A DNA stretch of 64,000 nt, taken from the NCBI GenBank assembly GCA_030424975.1, contig JAUHVY010000001.1, positions 493,093 through 557,092 of the forward strand, in the 5' to 3' direction. Position numbers and translations under genes: made by a program. The stretch's first letter is position 1. Each line of letters begins with the position of its first letter. The DNA comes from Alphaproteobacteria bacterium. GTDB taxonomy: Bacteria; Pseudomonadota; Alphaproteobacteria; Micavibrionales; Micavibrionaceae. This document shows positions 27,513 to 37,028 of this stretch, piece by piece. Below the pieces are notes generated by a model. The model did not search any database. It saw nothing but the letters and a program-made list of their open reading frames with translations, and was not told where the DNA came from.

Positions 27513-27968
27513 ATGATGAAAAAGATATTAATCACTGCTCTGAGTGTTTTTGCTTTGTTTGTGCCTATACAACAGGCACAGGCGGATATAAGGCTGTGTC
27601 CGACAGGGCAGTTGCAGGTGGACTTTATGGATGCGAATGCAACGGCGACTGCGCGCTCTCATAAGGCTATTGTTCACGGTACATTGGAAATGCCAACCCC
27701 CGGATATACATTTGCACTTATTTTCGAGCCGAATTTATACGAAGGCACAATGCATGGTGTGATGACCCTGAAGGATAAATCACCGGATGTAATGAAAACG
27801 CAAGTCATTACCCCGCTTGAGATTAACCAGACCTTTGATATTCCTGTTGGCACGACCGCAATTTTCATAGAAATTATCAAAAATTTCAATTGGGGGCCGG
27901 AATACTTTAAGGGCAATATGCGCAAATTTGATTCTATCTGTCTTGTGCCTGATGTGTTTAAGCAGTAA
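27513..27968 (+). CDS. Hypothetical exported protein
   Basis: 151 residues from the ATG at 27513 (a second ATG is at 27516). A signal peptide is clear: MKKILITALSVFALFVPIQQAQA, cleaved before DIRLC. The mature domain of about 128 residues is beta-rich, with cysteines near each end (RLCPTG and DSICLVPD) that could form a disulphide in the periplasm. I do not recognise the family. Nothing in the neighbours (rpsI, gamma-carbonic anhydrase) suggests a role. Confidence 0.7.
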   Translation: MMKKILITALSVFALFVPIQQAQADIRLCPTGQLQVDFMDANATATARSHKAIVHGTLEMPTPGYTFALIFEPNLYEGTMHGVMTLKDKSPDVMKTQVITPLEINQTFDIPVGTTAIFIEIIKNFNWGPEYFKGNMRKFDSICLVPDVFKQ

Positions 27969-27987
27969 CCGTAAAACGAGTAAATCT

Positions 27988-28506
27988 ATGTCATCTTTTA
28001 TCCTCCCGTATAAGGGCATCATGCCCAAAATTCATAGCAGTGCTTTCGTAGCGCCAAGCGCCAGTATCATTGGTGATGTTGATATCGGTGAAGATAGTAA
28101 TATTTGGTATGGCTGTACGCTGCGTGGTGATGTGAACGACATAAAAATAGGCAAGCGCACGAATATTCAGGACAATACCGTCATTCACGTCACAACGAAT
28201 TTTTCAGGAACGCATGTCGGTGATGATGTGACCGTTGGCCATAGCGCAATTTTACATGCCTGCACGATCGAGAATTTTGGTTTTGTGGGGATGGGGGCAT
28301 GTGTCATGGATGGTGCAGTTGTCGAAGAATTCGGTATGCTTGCCGCAGGAGGCTTGTTGACGCCGAATAAACGCATTCCAAAAGGGCAGTTATGGGCCGG
28401 TTCACCCGCAAAATATATGCGGGATTTAACCGAAGATGAAATCGCATATATTAAGTGGTCTGCGCCTCATTATGTTGAGCTCGGGAGAGAGCATAAAACG
28501 GGGTAG
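27988..28506 (+). CDS. Gamma-carbonic-anhydrase-family hexapeptide protein
   Basis: 172 residues from the ATG at 27988. A left-handed beta-helix is formed by hexapeptide repeats (SSAFVAPSASIIGDVDIGEDSNIWYGC). The metal histidines of the gamma-class are seen in NTVIHV, VGHSAILHAC (two His). The C-terminal helix contains KIPKGQLWAGSPAKYMRDL in the form RIPKGQLWAGSPAKYMRDL. Homologues (YrdA/PaaY/CaiE type) may be carbonic anhydrases or thioesterases, so activity is uncertain. It ends 12 bp from the convergent phaC. Confidence 0.88.
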   Translation: MSSFILPYKGIMPKIHSSAFVAPSASIIGDVDIGEDSNIWYGCTLRGDVNDIKIGKRTNIQDNTVIHVTTNFSGTHVGDDVTVGHSAILHACTIENFGFVGMGACVMDGAVVEEFGMLAAGGLLTPNKRIPKGQLWAGSPAKYMRDLTEDEIAYIKWSAPHYVELGREHKTG

Positions 28507-28528
28507 GGTGATGCTTTCTCACCCTTTT
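28505..28528 (+). terminator. Intrinsic terminator after the gamma-carbonic-anhydrase gene
   Basis: A 7-bp stem AGGGTGA/TCACCCT with a 7-nt loop and a short T-run overlaps the stop codon at 28504-28506. Confidence 0.6.
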
Positions 28529-30333
28529 ACCCTGACGTAACTTCCCGGAGCTGCCTCGAGTCCTTTTTCTAGCTTTGTTGCTTTTTCCTGATCACCCGCA
28601 TAGTCAACAATCCATTTCTGCCAATATGGCCACCAAGATCCTTCAAATTCTTTTGCGCCCTCTAGCCATGCCTCAGGATCTTTTGGTAAGTCATTGTTAC
28701 TCCAGTAACAATATTTGTTTTTAGCAGGCGGGTTTACGACGCCTGCAATGTGGCCTGATGCGGCTAATGTGAATTTAACTTTGCTGTTTAACGATGCTGC
28801 CCCGTCATAGGTTGCGAGCCAAGGGGCAATGTGATCTTCCTTGGTCGAAATAAAGTGACACGGCGTTTTGATTTTCGACAAATCAATTTTTATATCATTT
28901 ATTTCGATACCGCATGGCTCAATAAGTTTGTTGTCGCGATACATGTTACGAAGGTAAAAACTATGCATGGCGGCCGGCATATTTGTGCAATCATCGTTCC
29001 AATACAAAAGGTCAAACGGAAACGGTTCACGACCCAAGAGGTAATTATTCACAACAAACGACCATATCAGGTCATTTGCACGCATTAAGCTGAATGTACG
29101 TTGAAGCTCTTTACCGCTTAAAACGCCTTGTGATTGCATCATGTGCTCTAGGGCTTTTATTTGCTCGTCATCGAGGAAGAGCTTCATATCCCCGGCTTTG
29201 TCAAAATCTAGCAATGTCGTCAGGAAGGTCGCAGATTTAATGCGCTTTTCTTGTTTTTTCGTATGTAGATACGACAAGGTTGTCGCCAGTAATGTACCCC
29301 CTAGGCAATAGCCCATCGCATTAATCTGTTTTTCGCCTGTGATCTTCTCTATTTGATCCAGTGATTCCAAAATACCTTCATTCATATAATCTGCGAAGGT
29401 TTTCTTTGCCAGGCTTGCATTCGGGTTGACCCAAGATACCGTGAAAACGGTGTGCCCTTGTTCAACTAACCATTCAATGAGTGAATTCCCAGCACGTAAA
29501 TCCAGAATATAATATTTATTAATCCATGGAGGGATGACCAAAAGTGGTGTCTTAAAAACCTGATCCGTTTTCGGTGCATATTGAATCAATTGCATCAGGT
29601 CATTTTGATATACTACTTGACCTTCTGTGACGGCAATATTTTTGCCAAGTTCAAAGGCTTCGTAATTTGTTGTGCTGATGCTCAGGTCACCTTGACCGCG
29701 TTTCAGGTCATTGATCAGGTTCTCGAACCCCTTTACCAAATTTTCTCCACCTGTTTTCAGTGTTTCGTTTAACACATCGGGGTTGGTCATCAAAAAGTTG
29801 GACGGAGACATTGCGTCACTGAACAGGCGCGTTTGAAACCTTAGTTTCTCTTTTTGCTTATCATTTAATCCGTCAGTATTCGTAATCACATCTTCCATGT
29901 GTTTGCATGTCAGTAGGTATGAATTCTTAATGAAGTTAAAAAGGGCGCTTTCTTGCCATTCTTGTGACTTGAAGCGGCGATCCTTTGTGTCAAAACGATT
30001 ATCTTGCTCTTCTTGAGTTTCACCAATGAACCGTGAAACACTGCTTTGCCAAAGTTCCATCCAGTCTTGCATATAGTTTTGTTGAAGCTCGATAAACTTT
30101 TCCGGCTTTAACATGACTTGGTCCAGAAAATCGAGATAGGCTTCTTTCACATTCATCGGATCGAAATTAATGGATGCAAATTTTTCCATACTGTCGGGTG
30201 AGGCATATTTTTCCACATACTCCTCAAAGATAGGTTGTGCCTTTTGATATGCATCTAACATGGCTTGACCCAATGCAACCGGGTCAGGGGCTTTGAATTC
30301 TTTGGGGTGTTCGGTGTTTCCGTTTTGGGTCAT
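28519..30333 (-). CDS. phaC: Class I poly(3-hydroxyalkanoate) synthase
   Basis: 604 residues. It polymerises (R)-3-hydroxyacyl-CoA into storage polyester on granules. The N-terminal PhaC domain (about 60-230) is followed by the alpha/beta-hydrolase core. The nucleophile is Cys343 in the lipase-like box GYCLGGT; the catalytic Asp is in STKEDHIAPW and the His in AASGHIAGVVNPP. TPLLVIPPWINKYYILDL is a family signature. Length and the WSNNDLPKDPEAWL segment indicate class I, a single-subunit enzyme. No phaA, phaB, phasin or phaR is adjacent. Confidence 0.93.
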   Translation of the reverse strand: MTQNGNTEHPKEFKAPDPVALGQAMLDAYQKAQPIFEEYVEKYASPDSMEKFASINFDPMNVKEAYLDFLDQVMLKPEKFIELQQNYMQDWMELWQSSVSRFIGETQEEQDNRFDTKDRRFKSQEWQESALFNFIKNSYLLTCKHMEDVITNTDGLNDKQKEKLRFQTRLFSDAMSPSNFLMTNPDVLNETLKTGGENLVKGFENLINDLKRGQGDLSISTTNYEAFELGKNIAVTEGQVVYQNDLMQLIQYAPKTDQVFKTPLLVIPPWINKYYILDLRAGNSLIEWLVEQGHTVFTVSWVNPNASLAKKTFADYMNEGILESLDQIEKITGEKQINAMGYCLGGTLLATTLSYLHTKKQEKRIKSATFLTTLLDFDKAGDMKLFLDDEQIKALEHMMQSQGVLSGKELQRTFSLMRANDLIWSFVVNNYLLGREPFPFDLLYWNDDCTNMPAAMHSFYLRNMYRDNKLIEPCGIEINDIKIDLSKIKTPCHFISTKEDHIAPWLATYDGAASLNSKVKFTLAASGHIAGVVNPPAKNKYCYWSNNDLPKDPEAWLEGAKEFEGSWWPYWQKWIVDYAGDQEKATKLEKGLEAAPGSYVRVKG

Positions 30334-30506
30334 GGGGGATATTTTCTCTGTTCGTGTAATTACTTTTTATATGACGGCATGAAGCTTAGCAATAATGAGG
30401 CCAGTTTTTCTTCGTATGAAATGAAAAAGAGTGACGCACTGCCTTGAAACTGATTCAAAACCGCGTTAAGACCATAATTCAACAAATTAACACAGGTAAT
30501 AAGGTC

Positions 30507-31799
30507 ATGAGTGAGCCATTGCGCGTCGGAATAGCCGGTTTGGGAACAGTAGGTGTAGGTGTTGTTAAGATTTTAACGCAAAACGCAGACATTATTACCG
30601 CCAGAGCAGGGCGCCCGATTGAAATTGTGGCTGTCTCTGCACGAAGCAAGGGAACAGACCGTGGTGTAGACTTATCTTCTTATGATTGGGTTGATAATAC
30701 GGCAGATCTTGCCGCACATGAAAATGTTGATGTTGTCGTAGAATTGATTGGTGGCTCCGAAGGCGTTGCTGCGGATCTTGTGAATGCAGCAATTAATAAC
30801 AGTCGCCATGTGGTGACTGCGAATAAGGCACTTGTTGCGCATCATGGTTATGACTTAGCGCTACAGGCGGAATCAAAAGGCGTGAGTCTTGCGTATGAGG
30901 CTGCTGTCGCCGGCGGTATCCCGATTATCAAGGCGATGCGTGAGGGGTTTGCGGCAAATAATATTCATTCTGTATACGGAATCCTTAACGGGACATGTAA
31001 TTACATTCTGACAATGATGCGCGAAACAGGGCGCGACTTTGACGATGTTTTGCAAGAGGCGCAGGATCTTGGTTATGCGGAAAGCGATCCGACTTTTGAT
31101 ATTGAAGGCATTGATGCTGCGCATAAATTGTGCATTTTAACGTCGATCGCATTTGGTGTTAAACCTGATTTTGATGCAATGAAGATTCAGGGGATATCGC
31201 ACGTGAATGCGACGGATATTGCGTATGCAACAGAATTCGGATACCGCATTAAATTGCTGGGTATTGCGCGTCGTGTGAACGGCAAAATTATGCAAATTCT
31301 TGAGCCGTGTTTAGTTCCTATAAACTCGCCAATGGGTATCATTGATGATGTGTATAATGCGGTCTATGCCGAAGGGGATTTCGTGGAAACACCACTGCTT
31401 ACGGGTAAAGGTGCAGGTGAAGGCCCGACGGCATCATCTGTCGTATCTGATATCATTGATATTGCCCGCGGCTTTAAGGTTCCTACATTTGGTATACCAG
31501 CGATGGAACTTTCTGACGCGTCATGGATTGATTTAGGTGAAACAAGGGCGCGTTATTATCTGCGCTTATCGGTTATTGACCAGCCGGGTGTTGTCGCCGA
31601 TATCTCTGCAATCCTTAAGGAGCAGAAGATTTCGATCGAGGGCATGGTGCAACGTGCACGTGCACCGGGGCAGGCGGTTCCTATTGTATTGACCCTTCAT
31701 GATTCACGTCATGAAAATGTTGTAAATGCAGTGGAAGCTATTGAGAAATTGAGCGTTTGTAACGAAAAACCTTGTTTGATGCGTATCGAAGAGATATAG
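30507..31799 (+). CDS. hom: Homoserine dehydrogenase
   Basis: 430 residues from the ATG at 30507; an upstream TTG at 30444 is less likely. It reduces aspartate semialdehyde to homoserine for threonine and methionine. The NAD(P) motif is VGIAGLGTVGVGVV; the catalytic region has HVVTANKALVAHHG, AAVAGGIPIIKAMREG and GILNGTCNYILTMM. A C-terminal ACT domain (about 350-430, YYLRLSVIDQPGVVADI) implies threonine feedback control. glpX follows after 32 bp, a common alphaproteobacterial pair. Confidence 0.95.
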   Translation: MSEPLRVGIAGLGTVGVGVVKILTQNADIITARAGRPIEIVAVSARSKGTDRGVDLSSYDWVDNTADLAAHENVDVVVELIGGSEGVAADLVNAAINNSRHVVTANKALVAHHGYDLALQAESKGVSLAYEAAVAGGIPIIKAMREGFAANNIHSVYGILNGTCNYILTMMRETGRDFDDVLQEAQDLGYAESDPTFDIEGIDAAHKLCILTSIAFGVKPDFDAMKIQGISHVNATDIAYATEFGYRIKLLGIARRVNGKIMQILEPCLVPINSPMGIIDDVYNAVYAEGDFVETPLLTGKGAGEGPTASSVVSDIIDIARGFKVPTFGIPAMELSDASWIDLGETRARYYLRLSVIDQPGVVADISAILKEQKISIEGMVQRARAPGQAVPIVLTLHDSRHENVVNAVEAIEKLSVCNEKPCLMRIEEI

Positions 31800-31831
31800 C
31801 TAGGGCGAAATGAATAAAAGGATTATCAACA

Positions 31832-32848
31832 ATGACACAGGCAGCAGTCGAAATGAATGAACCGAATCAAGAAACTATGATGGATCGTAACCTTGCGTTG
31901 GAACTTGCGCGTGTAACAGAGGCGGCGGCATTAGCAGCGTCTAAGCTTGTCGGGCGCGGTGATAAGGTCGCAGCGGATCAGGTTGCCGTGGATGCGATGC
32001 GTCATGCGTTGAATTCTTTACACATCAAAGGGCGCGTTGTGATTGGTGAAGGTGAACGTGACGAAGCGCCAATGCTTTATATCGGTGAAGAGGTCGGCGA
32101 CGGCAAAGGGCCAAAGGTCGATATCGCGCTTGATCCTTTGGAAGGGACAGACATCACTGCGGCTGGTGGTCCAAACGCACTTGCTGTTGTGGCCATGACA
32201 GATGAAGGTGGGTTTTTGAATGCACCGGATGTTTATATGCAAAAAATTGCAGTTGGTGCTGGTATTGATCCGAGTATCTTAGATCTTGATGCGCCGATTG
32301 AAGATGTTCTTAAAAAGCTGGCAAAAGAAAAAGGCGGTAAAGTCGAAGAGCTTATGGTTTGTATTCTTGACCGCCCGCGTCACGCACAATTGATTACAGA
32401 TGTTCGTGCATCAGGGGCGCGTATCAATTTGATTGGTGACGGCGACGTGAGTGCAGTAATTGCAACAACTGAACCTGATACGGGTATTGACCTGTATGTT
32501 GGTTCAGGTGGTGCGCCGGAGGGCGTGTTGGCTGCTGCGGCGCTACAGTGTATTGGCGGTTCAATGTTGGGTCGTTTGACATTTCGTAATGATGATGAGC
32601 GTGGCCGCGCAGAGCGTTGGGGCATTACTGACCTGAATGCTATTTACACGACTGATGACCTTGCAAAAGGTGATAACGTTATGTTTGCCGCCACAGGTGT
32701 TACAGATGGTGCAATGCTTCGTGGCGTGCGTCGCTACCCTGGTGGTGCGAAAACCTCAACGATTGTTATGAGATCTAAGTCCGGGACGGTTCGACGTATC
32801 GAGGCAACGCATAACTTTAAGCGTAAAGATTGGATTAAAGCAATTTAA
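31832..32848 (+). CDS. glpX: Class II fructose-1,6-bisphosphatase
   Basis: 338 residues. It hydrolyses fructose 1,6-bisphosphate (some members also sedoheptulose 1,7-bisphosphate) in gluconeogenesis. Metal and substrate motifs are RVVIGEGERDEAPMLYIGE and DIALDPLEGTDITAAGGPNAL, then VGSGGAPEGVLAAAALQCIGG. Length is normal. It sits between hom and an unrelated P-loop gene; in many relatives glpX is directly followed by recJ. Confidence 0.95.
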   Translation: MTQAAVEMNEPNQETMMDRNLALELARVTEAAALAASKLVGRGDKVAADQVAVDAMRHALNSLHIKGRVVIGEGERDEAPMLYIGEEVGDGKGPKVDIALDPLEGTDITAAGGPNALAVVAMTDEGGFLNAPDVYMQKIAVGAGIDPSILDLDAPIEDVLKKLAKEKGGKVEELMVCILDRPRHAQLITDVRASGARINLIGDGDVSAVIATTEPDTGIDLYVGSGGAPEGVLAAAALQCIGGSMLGRLTFRNDDERGRAERWGITDLNAIYTTDDLAKGDNVMFAATGVTDGAMLRGVRRYPGGAKTSTIVMRSKSGTVRRIEATHNFKRKDWIKAI

Positions 32849-32914
32849 TCTTTGTTATGTATAATGCCTGTTGTATCATGCGTGTTTTAGTGCGCAAATA
32901 ATGAGTAGTTCAAT

Positions 32915-34666
32915 ATGGATGATCAGCAGGAATTTAATGCTTGGAACCCGGGCATGCGAGGCGTTGTGCCGCCTGAGCATGAGAATCTTTTTACCTATTT
33001 TAATCCCGAAAATGTAGACACAAGTCGTAAAGATGCGTTTGAGCTTTCTGACTTTTGCGGTTTGAAGCTGCTTGATGTTGTTTCGGTTAAGCCTGAACGC
33101 CTGCTGCTGCATGAAGCGTTTTTGCGCACAATGGTGCGTGTTCATATCGATGATGGTGACAATTACCTTGTTTTTGGTAAGCGCTTTAGAGAGCTCACGA
33201 AGAACATTATGGATGAGGCTGTTGCACCGCGAATGGATGAGTTTAAGCAAAAGCATGATGCTTTGCGCGATGACATTTCAAATACAATCAAAAAATTATT
33301 GGAAGAAACATATTTCCCCCAGCCAAAGGCGCATGAGGAGCTAAAAAAAACGGGAATATCTGCGTTCTTCTCGTCTATTGCATCATGGAAAAAGGGTGAT
33401 GCGCCAAAGACGCCTGATGTATCGGTTGGCGATTCAAATCATGTTGCAATTTTTCGTCAGCGTGCTGCGGAGGAATCTGATGAGAAAATGAAATCAGTAT
33501 ACAAAAACTTGGCTACGGTATGCGAAGGTGTTGGTACTCGGTTTGGGCGCATGGTTCATAATCCGGATGTGGTTAATAAAATAGCGACCAATATGGTTTG
33601 TAATGAATATGGAAGCTACATGCTCGGTCAAGAGCTTGAACCGGATGTTGATGCGATTGTTCAAAGTCTTGGCTTGCGCTCAGTTCCTATGGCGCAAAAA
33701 TCAATAATCATTTCATTAAAGGGGGCGTCTGCTTCGGGGAAGAGCTCGTTTCGAACATCTCTGAGCAAGGGGATGACTGATTATATGCAGGACTGCGGTC
33801 TAGATGATCTCAGTGACTTTGCGATGATTAGTCCTGATGTATGCCGCAAAATGATGATTGATTACGATAGTTTGGGTGATGCTTATAAATATGCTGGTAT
33901 GTTGACCGCGGAAGAATTGCAAGTCATTGACCAAAAAGTGGATCGCTATTTGCGTGAAACGTATAACCAAAATAATGCATTACCGAATATGCTTATTGAT
34001 AGGTTTCGTTTTGACACATTCAGTGCCGAAGAAAATGAACGTGTTTTTAATTTTGTTAGCAAAGCGGATGCGCTGCATATGTGTTTTATTGTGACTGACC
34101 CCGCTGAAATAGTTGAACGTGGCTATAACCGAGGTTTGGAAACAGGTAGATATCGCTCTGTTGATGATTTTCTGGCTTTGAGCATTGAAGCGCATAAGGG
34201 GATACCGAGTAAATTTATGCAGTGGCTCAAACGTGATGAGCCCGAATTTCGGTATGAATTTTTTAATAATAATGTCCCAAAGGGGGAACCGCAGGATTTG
34301 GTGGCATATGGTGATAGGCATTCTATGCGTATTTATGATGTGAGTACTTTGCTGGACATTGAGCGCTATCGAAAGGTCAATATCAACGCAAAAACGCTTA
34401 ATGATCTGTATTTGGATAAAAAAGCATTAGAGCCGAGTGAAAATGTTGGTTTTTTAAAGAGCTGCGTCGCCGGCATAGACCAAATTGAATTTGCGGACCC
34501 GCAGAGTGATATTGTATTTGCAATATCTTCAAAAGGCTCTTTAAAGGTTACAGATGCGTCGCTTTTTGCTGAGAAATTACAGGATGAAGACTTTTTTGCG
34601 GTCATGCGTGAAATAGATGCGCAAGCTGTGACGCAATTTCAAATGGGATCTGATCTTGATATTTAA
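32915..34666 (+). CDS. Large P-loop protein with a zeta-toxin/kinase-like domain
   Basis: 583 residues, no recognised full-length family. A Walker A motif GASASGKSS (G270 to S278) begins a domain of roughly residues 262-440. It also has ISPDVCRKMM, a hydrophobic strand ending in NMLIDRFRFDTF and a lid-like Arg region RGYNRGLETGRYRSVDDF. This order is reminiscent of zeta-toxin/PezT and related kinases; the match is weak. The N-terminal 260 residues are alpha-helical and of unknown type; the C-terminal 140 (VNINAKTLNDLYLD...) look like a separate small domain. No membrane segment. It interrupts glpX-recJ and has no antitoxin-like partner. Its codon use resembles that of the host. Confidence 0.55.
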   Translation: MDDQQEFNAWNPGMRGVVPPEHENLFTYFNPENVDTSRKDAFELSDFCGLKLLDVVSVKPERLLLHEAFLRTMVRVHIDDGDNYLVFGKRFRELTKNIMDEAVAPRMDEFKQKHDALRDDISNTIKKLLEETYFPQPKAHEELKKTGISAFFSSIASWKKGDAPKTPDVSVGDSNHVAIFRQRAAEESDEKMKSVYKNLATVCEGVGTRFGRMVHNPDVVNKIATNMVCNEYGSYMLGQELEPDVDAIVQSLGLRSVPMAQKSIIISLKGASASGKSSFRTSLSKGMTDYMQDCGLDDLSDFAMISPDVCRKMMIDYDSLGDAYKYAGMLTAEELQVIDQKVDRYLRETYNQNNALPNMLIDRFRFDTFSAEENERVFNFVSKADALHMCFIVTDPAEIVERGYNRGLETGRYRSVDDFLALSIEAHKGIPSKFMQWLKRDEPEFRYEFFNNNVPKGEPQDLVAYGDRHSMRIYDVSTLLDIERYRKVNINAKTLNDLYLDKKALEPSENVGFLKSCVAGIDQIEFADPQSDIVFAISSKGSLKVTDASLFAEKLQDEDFFAVMREIDAQAVTQFQMGSDLDI

Positions 34667-34686
34667 AGATTGCTATCATTCTGTCA

Positions 34687-34714
34687 TTGTATTGTGACGT
34701 GAATGGTTTATCCT
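34687..34714 (+). promoter_or_regulatory. Candidate recJ promoter
   Basis: TTGTAT at 34687-34692 and TATCCT at 34709-34714 are 16 bp apart. The -10 ends 7 bp before the recJ ATG and no SD is present, so the mRNA could be leaderless. Confidence 0.4.
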
Positions 34715-34721
34715 TAATTCT

Positions 34722-36533
34722 ATGTCAAAAATATTACAAAATCATTCTTTAAGCCATGCGAAGTGGGTGATGCCTGATGCGGATATGGATCAGGTCACAC
34801 AGATAGTGCGCCAATTTGAAGTGCCTGAAATGGTGGCGCGGCTCGTTGTACAGCGCGGTGTTGCGTATTCTGATGTCGAATCATTTTTAAACCCGACCTT
34901 AAAAAATGACTTCCCTGATCCGTTCTCTTTGAAAGGGATGGGGAATATGGCTGAGGATGTTGCTATTGCAATAGAAGAGGGGAAGAATTTTGCCATTTTT
35001 GGTGACTTTGATGTTGATGGCGCAACGTCATCAGCGGTTCTTTATCGGTTCTTATTAGCCATAGGCATTAAGGCGCATATATATATTCCCGATCGTTTAA
35101 GTGAAGGGTATGGCCCAAATGTTGACGCATTGAGGCATTTGCATGAACTGGGCGCCGATGTTCTTATGATGCTTGATTGTGGAACAACCGCGTTTGATGT
35201 GGTTAAGGCGGGTACGGATATGGGCCTGCGCATTGTTATTGCTGATCACCATGAGGCTGAGGATGAACTGCCGGATTGTTGGCATGTTGTGAACCCGAAA
35301 CGTAAAGATGATGCATCGGGACTTGATATGCTTGCGGCGGTTGGCGTGACCTTCATGATGTGCGTTGCAATCAATAGCCGTTTGCGTGCCAGAGGGTTTT
35401 ATCAAAAGAGAAACATGAGTGAGCCTGATTTAAAGGGAATGCTTGATATCGTCGCTTTGGGTACCGTATGCGATATGGTGCCGTTGGTTGGTGTGAACCG
35501 CTTATTGGTGCGCACAGGTTTTGCGGTGCCGCCGACGCAAATGAATATTGGCATTCAGGCGCTAATGAACGTTGCGGGCATATCTGCGCCGATGACAACA
35601 TATGATTGCGGGTTCGTTATAGGGCCACGCATAAACGCAGGGAGCCGTGTGCATCAAGCTGATCTTGGGGCAAAGCTGCTTTGCTCTGATGAGCCTGAGG
35701 AGTGTAAGAATATCGCGTGGACATTAAATGATTGTAATGATAAGCGCAAAAGCATTCAGCAAGAGATGGAAGCGCAAGCGATTAATATGGTCGAAGAGCG
35801 CGACATGGAAAACGATTCCTTGATATTAGTCGCCAATGAGGATTGGCACCCCGGTTTAAGTGGTCTTGTTGCAGGCAGGTTAAAGGAAAAATATAATAAA
35901 CCGACATGTGTTGTGACTTATGCTTGTGATTTATCAGGACGTAAGGAGGGGCGAGGCTCGGGGCGTTCTGTTGCAGGTATTCATATTGCACAAAGTTTTA
36001 TTGATGCGCGCGGTGCGGGGCTGCTTGAAAAGGGCGGCGGGCATGCAATGGCAGGTGGTTTTACGGTGCTGCCTGAAAATCTTGATGCGTTGCATGCTTA
36101 TTTGAAAACGCACATAGAAAAACAAGCGGAAAACGTGGATGCAAATGTGGAAACCGTTGTTGATGGCGTCTTAACGGCTGGTGGTTTAACAACTGGGTTG
36201 GTTGATATGCTGCAGCAAAAAGTCGGTCCGTTTGGTCAGGAGCAGCCGGAGCCGCAGTTTTTGCTGCGTAATGTTCGTATACACAAGGTTGATATTCGTG
36301 GTGGCTCCCATATTAGTGTAATGATCGGTGATTGGGAGGGCGGTGCCCGCGTGAAGGCGATGGCGTTTCGCGCCGTTGATACGCCGCTTGGTGATGCCTT
36401 GCAACGCGCAGGCACGAGGCCGATTGACATTCTTGGGCGTCTGACGATTAATGAATGGATGGGGCGACGCAGTGCAGAGATGCATATTACTGATGCCGCG
36501 TATTCTGATGCCCATGACATCGCTGCGGAATAA
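34722..36533 (+). CDS. recJ: Single-stranded-DNA-specific exonuclease RecJ
   Basis: 603 residues. RecJ degrades ssDNA 5' to 3' in recombination and mismatch repair. DHH-family motifs are in order: GDFDVDGA (95-100 DFDVDG), MLDCGTT (151-156), IADHHEAE (DHH 175-177), GTVCDMVPL and, in the DHHA1 domain, KGGGHAMAGGFTV. The C-terminal OB domain spans about 450-590. No SD precedes the ATG, consistent with the leaderless promoter candidate. Confidence 0.95.
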   Translation: MSKILQNHSLSHAKWVMPDADMDQVTQIVRQFEVPEMVARLVVQRGVAYSDVESFLNPTLKNDFPDPFSLKGMGNMAEDVAIAIEEGKNFAIFGDFDVDGATSSAVLYRFLLAIGIKAHIYIPDRLSEGYGPNVDALRHLHELGADVLMMLDCGTTAFDVVKAGTDMGLRIVIADHHEAEDELPDCWHVVNPKRKDDASGLDMLAAVGVTFMMCVAINSRLRARGFYQKRNMSEPDLKGMLDIVALGTVCDMVPLVGVNRLLVRTGFAVPPTQMNIGIQALMNVAGISAPMTTYDCGFVIGPRINAGSRVHQADLGAKLLCSDEPEECKNIAWTLNDCNDKRKSIQQEMEAQAINMVEERDMENDSLILVANEDWHPGLSGLVAGRLKEKYNKPTCVVTYACDLSGRKEGRGSGRSVAGIHIAQSFIDARGAGLLEKGGGHAMAGGFTVLPENLDALHAYLKTHIEKQAENVDANVETVVDGVLTAGGLTTGLVDMLQQKVGPFGQEQPEPQFLLRNVRIHKVDIRGGSHISVMIGDWEGGARVKAMAFRAVDTPLGDALQRAGTRPIDILGRLTINEWMGRRSAEMHITDAAYSDAHDIAAE

Positions 36534-36563
36534 TGTGCAATGTTATAGTGTTACATTTTTTCC

Positions 36564-36592
36564 TTGCGCGATAATTTGTGTTATTCTATAAC
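36564..36592 (+). promoter_or_regulatory. Predicted promoter of the small Cys/His-rich membrane protein gene
   Basis: TTGCGC at 36564-36569 and TATAAC at 36587-36592 are separated by 17 bp, 37 bp before the start codon. The -35 sequence matches those at 7992 and 17384. Confidence 0.55.
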
Positions 36593-36629
36593 ATAACAAC
36601 TTCATGATGGATAATGAGATTGGCGTGTT

Positions 36630-37028
36630 ATGACACAAATGAAAAAAGTGCAGAATGTTTTCTCTTGGGTTCTGGTTGCATCAGAGATGAGCCACGTTTT
36701 TTGTTGTGTGCTTCCGACAATTTTTAGTCTGGTGACTTTATTCATTGGTATGGGGCTGATTGGTGCGATGCCATTCTGGATGGAGTCAGTGCATGATACA
36801 ATGCATCACTATGAAATTCCGATGATGGCTATGTCCGGTTTTGTGATGTTACTTGGTTGGGCAATTCACTTTATCACCAAGCGTGTAGACTGCCATGATA
36901 CGGGATGCGTGCATGGTGCGTGTGAGCCGAAAAAGAAAGATGCGTTGTTGATATTAAAAATCGCAACGTTGCTATTCGTTGTGAACACGGTTATTTATTT
37001 TGCTGTTCATTTTGATCATGTTCATTAA
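36630..37028 (+). CDS. Small membrane protein with Cys/His motifs
   Basis: 132 residues. Three hydrophobic segments are visible (about 22-45, 68-85 and 108-128). The first contains [17 protein letters not shown], which recalls the paired-Cys membrane motif of MerC-type proteins. A soluble stretch [18 protein letters not shown] holds three more Cys and two His, and the protein ends HFDHVH. A metal-related function is possible but not shown. Its 3' end overlaps hisI by 38 bp on the opposite strand. Confidence 0.6.
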   Translation: MTQMKKVQNVFSWVLVASEMSHVFCCVLPTIFSLVTLFIGMGLIGAMPFWMESVHDTMHHYEIPMMAMSGFVMLLGWAIHFITKRVDCHDTGCVHGACEPKKKDALLILKIATLLFVVNTVIYFAVHFDHVH

